From contig JAJPHF010000092.1 of the NCBI GenBank assembly GCA_021325365.1, positions 1-64,000 on the forward strand: a stretch of 64,000 nt of DNA. Reading direction: 5' to 3'. The translations under genes were made by a program, and so were the position numbers. The notes below the pieces were generated by a model. The model saw only the letters and a program-made list of their open reading frames with translations, was not told the DNA's origin and did not search any database. Source of the stretch: Pseudomonadota bacterium (lineage in GTDB: Bacteria > Chloroflexota > UBA6077 > JAJPHF01). Below, in pieces: positions 8,843 through 16,382 of this stretch (the first letter of the stretch is position 1; the number at the start of each line of letters is the position of its first letter).

Positions 8843-9100
8843 ATGTCGTCCAGCAAGGACAAGCTGCACCAGCTAGTTGAAGAGCTGCCGCAGAGCGAGG
8901 TCCACGCCGCGGAGAGCATCCTGGCGTATCTGCGGGACATCGGCAGCGACCCGTTCCTGCGGGCGCTCGCACTCGCGCCCGTGGACGACGAGCCGACCAC
9001 GCCCGAAGAGGACGAAGGGGCCTCGGAAGCCTGGCAAGAGTACCTGCGCGGCGAGTTTCGCCCCTGGGAGGAAGTCCGGGAGGAGCTAGCCGGTGGTTGA
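8843..9100 (+). CDS. Probable antitoxin partner of a RelE-like toxin
   Basis: An 85-residue acidic protein (MSSSKDKLHQLVEELPQSEVHAAESILAYLRDIG, then a Glu/Asp-rich C-terminus ending in WEEVREELAGG). ATG 8843 follows a GGAGGGGGG ribosome-binding site. The helical N-terminus with acidic tail and the 8-bp overlap with the downstream RelE-like frame are typical of antitoxin genes. I do not recognise the exact family, and the antitoxin role is inferred from context. It sits between leuC and leuD. Confidence 0.6.
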   Translation: MSSSKDKLHQLVEELPQSEVHAAESILAYLRDIGSDPFLRALALAPVDDEPTTPEEDEGASEAWQEYLRGEFRPWEEVREELAGG

Positions 9101-9365
9101 GGGCCCGCCGTGGCGGGTAGCGATTACCGCGCGGGCAGAGCGCGAGATGAAGCAGCTCTCAGCCACCGATCAAGCGCGAATTCGGGCCGCGCTCGACGCT
9201 TGGGCCGCAGGTACCTGGCCCCGCGACGTGAAGAAGCTTGAGGGGAAAGCCAACGAGTAGCGTGTCCGGATCGGGGGCATCCGCATTCGGTTCGCGCGCG
9301 ATCCCCGAGCGCGAACAATCGTGGTCCTGCGCGTGCTACCCCGCGGCCGAGCTTACCGAGACTGA
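9093..9365 (+). pseudogene. RelE/ParE-like toxin gene interrupted by an amber codon
   Basis: From GTG 9093 the frame reads RVAITARAEREMKQLSA then RIRAALDAWAAG and VKKLEGKANE, followed by TAG at 9258-9260. It then continues in the same frame as RVRIGGIRIRFARD and IVVLRVLPRGRAYRD to TGA 9363-9365. Both halves match the RelE/ParE fold, whose members usually have Trp (ANEWRVR) where the stop lies, so TGG-to-TAG is the simplest change. A single truncated toxin is expected to be inactive. The start overlaps the antitoxin-like gene by 8 bp. Confidence 0.72.
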
Positions 9366-9432
9366 GCTGAACACGAGGGAGTCGCATCCGGGCCAGCAGC
9401 GCGGGTGCGCCGCCAGATTGGAGATCGCAGAG

Positions 9433-10041
9433 ATGGAGCCGTTTGTTCGCCGCACGGGCGTGCTGGCAGTGATGGACCGCGTGGACGTGGACACCGACCA
9501 GATCATCCCCAAGCAGTTCCTGAAGCGCATCGAGCGCACGGGCTACGAGGACGCGCTGTTCTTCGACTGGCGCTTCCGGCCCGACGGCTCGCTCAATCCC
9601 GACTTCGAGCTGAACCGGCCAGAGTACCAGGGCGCGAATGCGCTGGTGGCCGGGCGCAACTTCGGCTGCGGGTCGTCGCGCGAGCACGCGCCCTGGGCGC
9701 TCCACGACTACGGCATCGTGACGGTGATCGCGCCCAGCTTCGGCGACATCTTCCGCAACAACTGCTATCAGAACGGCATGCTGCCGGTGCAGCTCACGGA
9801 GAGCCAGGTGCGCGAGCTGATGGACCGCGCGAAGGCGCGGCCGGGCTGCAAGGTGACGGTGGACCTGGAGCAGCAGACGGTCACGCTGGACGACGGCTGG
9901 AGCGCGCACTTCGACATCGACCCCTTCCGCCGCGACTGTCTGCTGAAGGGCCTGGACGACATCGGGCTGACGCTGCAGCACGAGGACGAGATCGCCGCCT
10001 TCGAGCGGCAGCGCCCCGCCTGGCTGCCCGCCAAGCGCTAA
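9433..10041 (+). CDS. leuD: Aconitase-family hydratase small subunit (LeuD type)
   Basis: A 202-residue swivelling-domain subunit of a 3-isopropylmalate dehydratase-type enzyme, partner of the LeuC homologue at 7344. Characteristic segments are MDRVDVDTDQIIPKQFLKRI, FFDWRFRPDG, the ALVAGRNFGCGSSREHAPWAL substrate loop and IIAPSFGDIFRNNCYQNG-like text (VIAPSFGDIFRNNCYQNGML). ATG 9433 begins at the conserved first strand; a longer upstream frame overlaps the toxin remnant and is not family-like. The length equals that of normal LeuD. The pair could serve leucine synthesis, but no leuA or leuB is nearby and catabolic genes surround it, so a catabolic malate-analogue dehydratase is equally possible. 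Confidence 0.9.
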   Translation: MEPFVRRTGVLAVMDRVDVDTDQIIPKQFLKRIERTGYEDALFFDWRFRPDGSLNPDFELNRPEYQGANALVAGRNFGCGSSREHAPWALHDYGIVTVIAPSFGDIFRNNCYQNGMLPVQLTESQVRELMDRAKARPGCKVTVDLEQQTVTLDDGWSAHFDIDPFRRDCLLKGLDDIGLTLQHEDEIAAFERQRPAWLPAKR

Positions 10042-10058
10042 GCACTCAGCCAGGGATA

Positions 10059-10166
10059 GTGCGTAGGTTTGGCTTCGCCAAACCTACGCACCAACCTGGG
10101 CCGCCCGTTTAGGCGCATAACGCAGCGCCCGCGGCCCGCCCCGCCGATCTGGCCGGGGCGGGCCGC
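10059..10166. terminator. Two strong hairpins downstream of leuD
   Basis: The first is a perfect 15-bp stem (10059-10073 with 10077-10091) closed by a TTC loop. The second is a 12-bp GC stem (10131-10142 with 10155-10166) followed by TTTG. Neither has a long T-run. They probably stop transcription from leuC-leuD before the next operon, or are dispersed repeats. Confidence 0.5.
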
Positions 10167-10379
10167 TTTGCGTCTAGTCACCACCCACGCCGGCGCGCAG
10201 GTAGACGACCCGGGCACGGACAGGTAGGGCTCCAGTGGCCGATCGCGCGTTGCGCCTGGTCGGGCGCGGAGTTGAGCGGCAGGACGGCCGCGCCTATAAT
10301 CGCGCCAACACGCTGCCGGCCGCCGGGGCGCTCTCGGGGGAGAGCGTGCCCGGACGGGCGGCGAGGGAGCGAGGGCGCG
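10167..10379. other. Intergenic region upstream of a solute-binding protein
   Basis: No gene is apparent. A CCTATAAT match (TATAAT at 10294-10299) could be a -10 element for the gene at 10380, and GAGGGAGCGAGG just before the start is its ribosome-binding site. No good -35 was recognised. Confidence 0.3.
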
Positions 10380-11555
10380 ATGGCCCAGGGTGGCGCAAAG
10401 TCCAGCATCCGGGTGGCGAGACTGCTGGCGGGGCTGGCGCTGCTGGCGCTGGTCAGTTGCGGGCCGGGTGCGGCGCCGCGGCAAGCCGCCGGCGCTGGGG
10501 GGAGCGCGGCGGCGGGGACCGCGGCCGGGGCCGCGGGAGGCGCGGGCGAGGCGAGGGGCGGCGCGGGGACGGCCGCTGGCGCCGCGGGGAGCACCGGGAG
10601 CGCGGCTGGGCGCGTGGCGGCGAGCCCGGCGGCGCCGCTGAAGGTGCGGATCGGGACGACGGCGGTGGCCGCCGCGCTGGCGCCGCCGTATCTGGCGCGC
10701 GACACGGGCATCTACGAGCAGAACGGGCTGGTCGTCGACCTCATCAGCGTGGGCACCGGACCGCTGGCGGTGCAGGCGCTGCTGGCGGGCGAGCTGGACT
10801 TCGCCTACAACACCGCGCCGTCGCTCGTGACCGCCGATCTCAGCGGGGCCGACGTGGTGATGCTGGCTGGCGGCGTGAACACGATGATCTTCTCGCTGGT
10901 GGCGGGACCGGGCATCGAACGGGTCGAGGACCTGCGCGGCAAGCGGTTGGGCATCACGCGGCTGGGCACCTCCAGCGACTTCAACGCGCGGTACGTGCTG
11001 CGGCACTACGGGCTGGAGCCGGACGTCGACGTGACGATGGTGCAGATGGCCGGCATTCCGGAGATCCTGACGGGGCTGGCGGCGGGGGCGGTCGACGCGG
11101 GCATGATGTCGCACCCGACGGTGGTGAACGCCACGCAGCAGGGGTACCACGTCGTGCTGGACCTGGGGAAGCTGGGGCTGGAGTACCAGCACAACGGCGT
11201 GATGAGCACGCGTCACTACGTGGAGGAGCATCCGGACGCGGTGCGCGCGGTGCTGAAGTCGCACGTCGAGGCGATCCACCGCTTCAAGACCGACAAGGCG
11301 GCCGCCATCGACTCGCTAGCCCGCTTCACGAAGCTCAGCGACCCGACCATCCTAGAGGAGACCTGGCAGGCGTACGCGAACACCTACTTCGAGCGGGTGC
11401 CGTACGCCACGGTGCCGGGCATGCAGGTGGACATCGACGGCCTGGCGGCGACGATTCCGGCGGCCGCCGGGGTGCGGGCCGAGAGCTTTGTGGACAACCG
11501 CTTCATGGACGAGCTGGTGCGCGACGGGCTGATCGAGCGGCTATACGGGAGTTAG
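10380..11555 (+). CDS. NMT1/TauA-type ABC solute-binding lipoprotein
   Basis: A 391-residue lipoprotein. ATG 10380 follows GAGGGAGCGAGG and gives a signal peptide (LLAGLALLALVSC) with a lipobox ending at Cys. A linker of about 60 Gly/Ala residues follows. The mature domain is of the NMT1/SsuA/TauA class: IGTTAVAAALAPPYLARDTGIYEQNGL, QALLAGELDFAYNT, IERVEDLRGKRLGITRLGTSSDFNARYVLRHYGLEPD and FVDNRFMDELV. Such proteins bind sulfonates, thiamine precursors or aromatic and nitrogenous organics. It is followed 3 bp later by a maleate-isomerase-family enzyme and then by a second protein of the same class. No permease is next to it. Confidence 0.88.
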   Translation: MAQGGAKSSIRVARLLAGLALLALVSCGPGAAPRQAAGAGGSAAAGTAAGAAGGAGEARGGAGTAAGAAGSTGSAAGRVAASPAAPLKVRIGTTAVAAALAPPYLARDTGIYEQNGLVVDLISVGTGPLAVQALLAGELDFAYNTAPSLVTADLSGADVVMLAGGVNTMIFSLVAGPGIERVEDLRGKRLGITRLGTSSDFNARYVLRHYGLEPDVDVTMVQMAGIPEILTGLAAGAVDAGMMSHPTVVNATQQGYHVVLDLGKLGLEYQHNGVMSTRHYVEEHPDAVRAVLKSHVEAIHRFKTDKAAAIDSLARFTKLSDPTILEETWQAYANTYFERVPYATVPGMQVDIDGLAATIPAAAGVRAESFVDNRFMDELVRDGLIERLYGS

Positions 11556-11558
11556 CGC

Positions 11559-12302
11559 ATGAGCACGCAGTACGGCTGGCGGGCGCGGGTGGGGCACATC
11601 TCGCCGGCGCTGCTGGACACGTCGGCGGAGGAGTGCCGCAAGCTGCTGCCGCCGGGGGTGCTGCACGTGGGGCTGAGCATCAGCCAGCCGGTGCAGCGCA
11701 TGGCGCCGGACGAGCTGGACCAGGCGGGGCGGCTGATGGTGGACGCGGCGCGGCGCCTGGCCGCCGAGGAGGTGGACGTGATCGTGGCGGGCGGGGCGCC
11801 GGCCACGGCGCGGCAGGGCCCGGCGGCGGACGACGCGCTGCTGGGGGCGCTGCGCGAGGCGAGCGGGCTGCCCTGCACGACGGCCAACCGCGCGGTGGTG
11901 GAGGCGCTGGACGCGCTGGGGCTGCGGCGGGTGGTGGTCGTCTCGCCGTTCGTGGAGGCGCGCAACGAGGAGATCCGCGCGTATCTGGCAGCGGTCGGCG
12001 TGACGGTGGTGGCGACGCGGGGGCTGGGGCTGCCGCGCAACGTGGACATCGCCAGGCAGTCGGCCGCGACGCCGTACCAGATGGCCCGCGCGCTCGTGCG
12101 CGAGACGCCGGACGTGGACGGCGTGTACATCGCGTGCCCGCGCTGGCCGGTGGTGGACATCGTGGAGGCGCTGGAGACGGACCTGCGCAAGCCGGTGGTC
12201 GCGGGCGTGACGGCGATGATGTGGCACTGCCTGCGGCTGATCGGCGTGGGCGACCCGCCGCGCGGGTACGGGCGGCTGATGGAGACGCTGCGCGGCGCCT
12301 AG
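11559..12302 (+). CDS. Maleate isomerase / arylmalonate decarboxylase family (Asp/Glu racemase superfamily)
   Basis: A 247-residue enzyme of the Asp/Glu/hydantoin racemase fold. It begins GWRARVGHISPALLD, has the dioxyanion-hole region IVAGGAPATA and a second active-site loop GVYIACPRWP with Cys193. Maleate isomerases and racemases carry two catalytic cysteines. Here the first position has Gly-Gly-Ala instead of Cys, as in arylmalonate decarboxylase, which uses only the second Cys. I therefore infer a decarboxylase or a one-base isomerase rather than a classical racemase. It lies 3 bp after one solute-binding protein and 120 bp before another, so both probably import its substrate, perhaps a dicarboxylate. 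Confidence 0.78.
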   Translation: MSTQYGWRARVGHISPALLDTSAEECRKLLPPGVLHVGLSISQPVQRMAPDELDQAGRLMVDAARRLAAEEVDVIVAGGAPATARQGPAADDALLGALREASGLPCTTANRAVVEALDALGLRRVVVVSPFVEARNEEIRAYLAAVGVTVVATRGLGLPRNVDIARQSAATPYQMARALVRETPDVDGVYIACPRWPVVDIVEALETDLRKPVVAGVTAMMWHCLRLIGVGDPPRGYGRLMETLRGA

Positions 12303-12422
12303 CGAGCGGTGGGGAGCGGGGAGCCATCGGCCGGCGGCGGGTGGCTGCCGGCCGCGAGCGGCAGGTCGAAGCGCGGATGCCGGCCCCGGCGCGGAGCGCG
12401 GCGGGGGGAGAGGGAGGTCGCC

Positions 12423-13520
12423 ATGGGGGCTTCGGGCCAGTCCGGACCGCGCGCGCTCGTGGGCCTGCTGCTTGCGGCCGCGCTCGTCGCCTGCGCGGCG
12501 CCGGCGCGGCCGGCCGCGAGCGGGGAGGCGGCGCCAGCGGGCGAGGCGGCGGCGGGGGCGGCGGGCGCGGCCGCGGCGCCGGCCCGCCAGGCCGCGTCTG
12601 CTGCACCGACGGCCGCGCCCGCCGCCGCGCCGGAGCACACGACGCTGCTAGTGTCGACGACGTCGTCGGTGTTCCTGCCGCACAAGCTAGCGGAGGTGAA
12701 GGGGCTGTTCCTGGCGCAGGGGCTGGACACGGAGGTGGTGGTCACCAGCAGCAACGTGGAGGCGGCGGCGGTCGCCACGGGCGACGTGGACTTCTCGGGC
12801 CAGCTGCCCGCGGCCATCCGGCAGCGACTGGCGGGGCTGCCGATGGTCGGCACGGCGGCGGTGGTCGGGCACTCGACGCGGTATCTGGTGGCGTTGCCGC
12901 AGTACACGTCGATCGGCGACCTGCGCGGCAAGACGCTGACGGGCTCGTCGCCGGCAGGGAGCGACACGCAAGTGCTGCGGCGGGTGCTGAGCTTCTACGG
13001 GCTGGACCCGGACCAGGACGTGACGATTCTGAACGCGGGCGACGTGCCGGCGCGGTGGGCGGCGATTCAGAGCGGGCACGCCGAGGGGGGGCTGTTCGCG
13101 GGCGGGGACGTGCTGAAGGCGCAGGAGCTGGGGCTGCGGCCGGTGGTGCGGGTGGCCGACGTGCTGGACATGCCGGAGAACGGGCTGGCGGTGTCGGAGC
13201 GCAAGCTGGCGGAGCAACCGGAGCAGGTGAAGCGGGCGCTGCGGGCGCTATTGGATGCGGTGACGTTCGTGCGGAGCCAGCCGGACGAGGCGGCGCGGGT
13301 GCTGGCGGACTGGGTGGGCATCGACGAGCGGGCGGCGCGGGCGCAGATCGACGCGCTGATCCCGGCGCTGAGCCCGGACCTGACGGTTAGCGATGCGGAG
13401 CTGCAAGCGGTGATCGACGCGGAGCGGGCGGCGGCGGGCATCGAGCGGGAGTACAGCCCGGCGGACGTAACGGACTTCACGCTGCTGAACGAGGTGCTGC
13501 GCGAGCGCGGGCTGCGATAA
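12423..13520 (+). CDS. NMT1/TauA-type ABC solute-binding lipoprotein
   Basis: A 365-residue lipoprotein. ATG 12423 follows GAGGGAGG and yields LLLAAALVAC as signal and lipobox, then an Ala-rich linker. The mature domain resembles that of the protein at 10380: VSTTSSVFLPHKLAEVKGLFLAQGLD, VATGDVDFSGQLPAAIRQRLAGLP, IGDLRGKTLTGSSPAGSD and VLRRVLSFYGLDPDQDVTILNAGD. The C-terminus (YSPADVTDFTLLNEVLRERGL) is complete. It ends the region 1 catabolic cluster, 12 bp before the promoter of the tRNA genes. No transmembrane partner is encoded near it. Confidence 0.87.
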   Translation: MGASGQSGPRALVGLLLAAALVACAAPARPAASGEAAPAGEAAAGAAGAAAAPARQAASAAPTAAPAAAPEHTTLLVSTTSSVFLPHKLAEVKGLFLAQGLDTEVVVTSSNVEAAAVATGDVDFSGQLPAAIRQRLAGLPMVGTAAVVGHSTRYLVALPQYTSIGDLRGKTLTGSSPAGSDTQVLRRVLSFYGLDPDQDVTILNAGDVPARWAAIQSGHAEGGLFAGGDVLKAQELGLRPVVRVADVLDMPENGLAVSERKLAEQPEQVKRALRALLDAVTFVRSQPDEAARVLADWVGIDERAARAQIDALIPALSPDLTVSDAELQAVIDAERAAAGIEREYSPADVTDFTLLNEVLRERGLR

Positions 13521-13532
13521 GGAGAATAGGTC

Positions 13533-13561
13533 TTGAAGGTCGGCGGGGGATAGCGTATACT
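13533..13561 (+). promoter_or_regulatory. Sigma-70-type promoter of the tRNA operon
   Basis: TTGAAG (13533-13538), a 17-bp spacer and TATACT (13556-13561), ending 27 bases before the tRNA-Gly gene. A GCGGGG/CCCCGC hairpin lies in the leader. Originally it would have driven both tRNA-Gly and tRNA-Cys. Confidence 0.7.
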
Positions 13562-13588
13562 GTGCTGCGCGGGGCAACTCCCCGCGAT

Positions 13589-13660
13589 GCGGAAGTGGCT
13601 CAGTGGTAGAGCATCTCCTTGCCAAGGAGAGGGTCGCGGGTTCGAATCCCGTCTTCCGCT
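13589..13660 (+). tRNA. tRNA-Gly (GCC)
   Basis: A complete cloverleaf: acceptor GCGGAAG pairs with CTTCCGC, the D-arm is GCTC...GAGC, the anticodon loop TTGCCAA carries GCC, and the T-arm is CGCGGGTTCGAATCCCG. The discriminator is T and CCA is not encoded. It is the intact first gene of a tRNA-Gly/tRNA-Cys pair split by the integrative element. Confidence 0.95.
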
Positions 13661-13667
13661 CCCCGGC

Positions 13668-13742
13668 CGCGGCGCCGTGGTGGCCCCCAGCGTCGCTCTG
13701 TCCACGGGGGCGTGGCCAAGTGGTAAGGCGAGGGTCTGCAAA
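13668..13742 (+). repeat. attL: 75-bp direct repeat with the 5' half of tRNA-Cys
   Basis: Identical over 75 bp to 22715-22789. It contains 38 bp of spacer and the first 37 bases of tRNA-Cys (13706-13742), ending at the last base of the anticodon loop. Beyond 13742 the sequence (GCTCC) cannot pair with the 5' anticodon stem (AGGGT), so this left copy is a dead half-tRNA. Confidence 0.88.
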
Positions 13743-13790
13743 GCTCCTCGCCCGTCATTTCTCCAGTGCTACCGCCAGATTTGAGCCTCC

Positions 13791-13808
13791 TGTAGCAATC
13801 CTGTAGCA
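13791..13808 (+). repeat. Left arm-type integrase sites (TGTAGCA pair)
   Basis: TGTAGCA occurs at 13791-13797 and 13802-13808, 11 bp apart start to start. The same pair with the same 11-bp spacing and orientation occurs at 22665-22682 near the right end. This is the expected layout of arm-type binding sites for a tyrosine recombinase. Confidence 0.55.
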
Positions 13809-13833
13809 GCACCAGAGCCGTAGGAGACACCCT

Positions 13834-14952
13834 ATGGCTCGACGTGGCAACTCCGAAGGCAGTATCTACCAGCGGTCCGATGGTTACTGGGTGGCCGCAG
13901 TCTCCACGAGCGGCAAGCGTCGGGTAGTCTATGCTAAGACTCGACGGGAGGTCGCGGAGAAGCTCGCTGCACTCCAACAGGCAGCATCCACGGGTACCCT
14001 AGTCGGGGCGTCACGCCTGACGGTCAAGGACTTCATGCAGCAGTGGCTCGACGCCGCAAGCCTTACCTGTAAGCCATCCACGCTTTACGGCTACCGTGTC
14101 GTCGTCCGCTGTCATCTCGTTCCCGAAGTCGGCGCCCTCGCCCTCCAGAAGCTCGCGGCGCAGCACATCGTCCGCCTGTACCAGGCCAAGCGGCAGCAGG
14201 GACTCTCGCCGCGCCGTGTCCAGATCATCCACGCCGTACTACACCGAGCGTTGACAGAGGCGGTCCGTTGGCGGCTGGTCCCGCGCAACGTGGCTGATGA
14301 CGTGAAGCCGCCGCGCCAGGAGCACCAGGAGCCGCGAATCTGGAGCCTGGACGAGGTACGCGCCTTCGTGAACACGGCACAGTCTAGTGCGGACCGATAT
14401 GCACCTGCCCTGGTCCTGGCGCTCGCCCTGGGACTCCGTGAAAGTGAATTGCTCGGCCTGCGTTGGGACTCACTGTCCACGGAGCAGGGAACCATAACTG
14501 TAGACCGCGCGCTGACATGGGTGGGGGGTGTTCCAACCTGGGGGACGCCTAAAAGCCGAGCGGGCCGACGAGTGTTGCCATTGCCGCAGCCCGCACGCGA
14601 GGCGCTCGCACGGCTCCGCGAGCAGCAGGACCAAGACCGATTCAAGGCAGGTCATGACTGGCAGCCCACCGAGGGCAGGATCGTCACCAGCCGCGTGGGC
14701 ACGGTGCCGACACCGAACCGCCTGAAGGACACGCTGGATCGGCTCTGCGCGCGTGCAGCCGTACCACGTCTGACCGTTCACCAACTGCGTCACCAGTGCG
14801 CCTCACTCCTGTTCGCGGCAGGCGCGGACATCAAGCAGGTTCAGCACTTCCTCGGACACAGCCGCGCATCCGTGACGCTGGATGTATACATGCACCTACT
14901 CAACGCGACCAGCGGCGAGATGGCGCGACGACTGGATCAGATGTTGGGCTAG
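13834..14952 (+). CDS. int: Tyrosine-type site-specific integrase
   Basis: A 372-residue phage-type integrase. Domains in order: an N-terminal arm-binding domain (MARRGNSEGSIYQRSDGYWVAAVST), a SAM-like core-binding domain (about 60-150) and a catalytic domain. The catalytic residues are recognisable: Arg near 201 in LGLRESELLGLRW, Lys in TPKSRAGRRVL, HQLRH near 316-320, and GHSRASVTLDVYMHL with the nucleophilic Tyr near 351. It starts 91 bp inside the element, next to attL and the left arm sites. It presumably recombines within the tRNA-Cys anticodon loop. No excisionase was recognised. Confidence 0.95.
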   Translation: MARRGNSEGSIYQRSDGYWVAAVSTSGKRRVVYAKTRREVAEKLAALQQAASTGTLVGASRLTVKDFMQQWLDAASLTCKPSTLYGYRVVVRCHLVPEVGALALQKLAAQHIVRLYQAKRQQGLSPRRVQIIHAVLHRALTEAVRWRLVPRNVADDVKPPRQEHQEPRIWSLDEVRAFVNTAQSSADRYAPALVLALALGLRESELLGLRWDSLSTEQGTITVDRALTWVGGVPTWGTPKSRAGRRVLPLPQPAREALARLREQQDQDRFKAGHDWQPTEGRIVTSRVGTVPTPNRLKDTLDRLCARAAVPRLTVHQLRHQCASLLFAAGADIKQVQHFLGHSRASVTLDVYMHLLNATSGEMARRLDQMLG

Positions 14953-15065
14953 ACGGGAATTCTGCTCGCACGCGCGGAATGGCAGCGGGCAGAAGCTTGC
15001 TCGGGCGCTAGATGAGATGCTGTCCTACGAGGACCAGTAGAGCGCGATACAATAGTAAATGATAA

Positions 15066-15095
15066 GGGTAGGCGTCGTCCAGGCGATGCCTACCC
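15066..15095. terminator. Hairpin downstream of the integrase gene
   Basis: GGGTAGGCGTCG (15066-15077) pairs with CGATGCCTACCC (15084-15095), a 12-bp stem with one G-T pair and a 6-base loop, followed by CTATTA. It is probably a terminator for int, or an operator ahead of the next gene. Confidence 0.45.
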
Positions 15096-15134
15096 CTATT
15101 AGCTACACGAAATCGATAGTTACGGAGTATTATA

Positions 15135-16316
15135 ATGCGATTTTGCACAGAGCACGACGGCCACCCACCAGAGTGTTTATGTCTTCCACGAGAACCTTTC
15201 TGCGAACACGGCCATGAACTACTCGACGCCAAAGGCGAGCCGACCGATGTGCTGATGTGGGATGCTACGGGTTCGCCCGAGTGCGCCGAGTGTCACGCGC
15301 ACCACCTGATGGCTGTGCAGGCGATTTTGCGGCACGACAGTAAAGACACGTCGGCTTGTAAGCGTGGACACGCGGTTACAGCGATCTCTCACGGCATCCG
15401 CTGGAGCCAGGATGGCAAGCCCGAGGCGTACTGCAAGGATTGTGACCAGAGGATCAGGAAGGCCCGATCAGCGCCTGTTGAGGTTCACCCACGTGCGACG
15501 AGGCCGCGTCGTCTGGTACTCCAGCGACCAATTCCCCAGGCTGCCAAGCGCGGCCTGCGTGTAGTCATGCGGGGTGATGGCACCGTGGGCGGCATGCGGC
15601 ACGAGACGATCTTCGGCAACGTCATCCCGTTGTCCCCCGATGTCCCGCCACCACGACAACGCTCTTACGCGAGACGAGCACGAGCACTGGGCGCTGAGCC
15701 GACCCAGTATGATGGTGGGCAGATTGTCAAGAACTCCGCGAGCGGTATTTGTCATGGCTGCGGCGAGCGATTCCAACCCCATGAGGAGCTTGCTGTGGAC
15801 CACTGGATACCCGCGAGGGCTTTTCCCTTCCTGAGCCTGTCGAGCCAGAATCTGCGACTAATCCACCCTGCCTGTAATTCGAAACTGCAAGACCTGGTCC
15901 CTACAATCGAGGACGCCAAGCGCGACTCGATGCAGCATCTCGTCCCGCTGCTCCGAGCGATCAATCCGCTCAACGTTCGGTTCCGTGCCAGTGCGACGCC
16001 GCTGCACCCACGGGACGAGTCCGCAGGCCCGTTCGTGCGGTATGCGATCCCTGGCTTCAACCAGGATACCGACCAGGAATTCGATGAGCACGGCGAGCGG
16101 CATCCAGCCGTCGAGCGGTGGTTGCGGGCGCTGGAGCAGGTGCATGGACCTGTCGAGGCGTTTGACCGTCAGCGTGATGCCGTGTTCCAGGGGACGAGTC
16201 GACAATTCCATCCCGCGCTCAAGGATCACCTGGCGGCGACGTTGCCCGAGGAGTACTCGGAGCAATTTCGTCTACTTCGCGGGTACGGTAGCGTGTGGCT
16301 GCGTAAGGCAGTCTAG
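15135..16316 (+). CDS. HNH endonuclease-domain protein with Cys/His-rich N-terminus
   Basis: A 393-residue protein. The N-terminal 110 residues hold several Cys/His pairs (FCTEHDGHPPECLC, FCEHGHELLD, CAECHAHH, CKRGHA, YCKDCDQRIR) that suggest one or more zinc-binding modules, perhaps for DNA recognition. Near residues 200-260 lies an HNH-like nuclease motif: CHGCGERF, then LAVDHWIPARAF and SQNLRLIHPACNSKLQDL. A C-terminal region of about 130 residues is not recognised. ATG 15135 follows CGGAG. Its position after int makes it cargo of the element: a restriction-type (McrA-like), homing or packaging-related nuclease are all possible. No partner methylase is present. Confidence 0.7.
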   Translation: MRFCTEHDGHPPECLCLPREPFCEHGHELLDAKGEPTDVLMWDATGSPECAECHAHHLMAVQAILRHDSKDTSACKRGHAVTAISHGIRWSQDGKPEAYCKDCDQRIRKARSAPVEVHPRATRPRRLVLQRPIPQAAKRGLRVVMRGDGTVGGMRHETIFGNVIPLSPDVPPPRQRSYARRARALGAEPTQYDGGQIVKNSASGICHGCGERFQPHEELAVDHWIPARAFPFLSLSSQNLRLIHPACNSKLQDLVPTIEDAKRDSMQHLVPLLRAINPLNVRFRASATPLHPRDESAGPFVRYAIPGFNQDTDQEFDEHGERHPAVERWLRALEQVHGPVEAFDRQRDAVFQGTSRQFHPALKDHLAATLPEEYSEQFRLLRGYGSVWLRKAV

Positions 16317-16382
16317 AACGCGTTCGGGTCCCCGCCCACGAACGTCGTCGACTACTTGCGGGCTGGATATGCCTCGTCAGTA

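Noticed and set aside
10235..13390. A 1051-codon plus-strand open frame
   Set aside because: It is an out-of-frame shadow of two binding proteins and the racemase-fold enzyme. Its translation is Gly/Ala/Arg low-complexity without domains, as expected in very GC-rich DNA.
13706..13760. Left tRNA-Cys copy as a functional gene
   Set aside because: After the anticodon loop the bases cannot form the anticodon, T or acceptor stems. It is only the 5' half left by integration.
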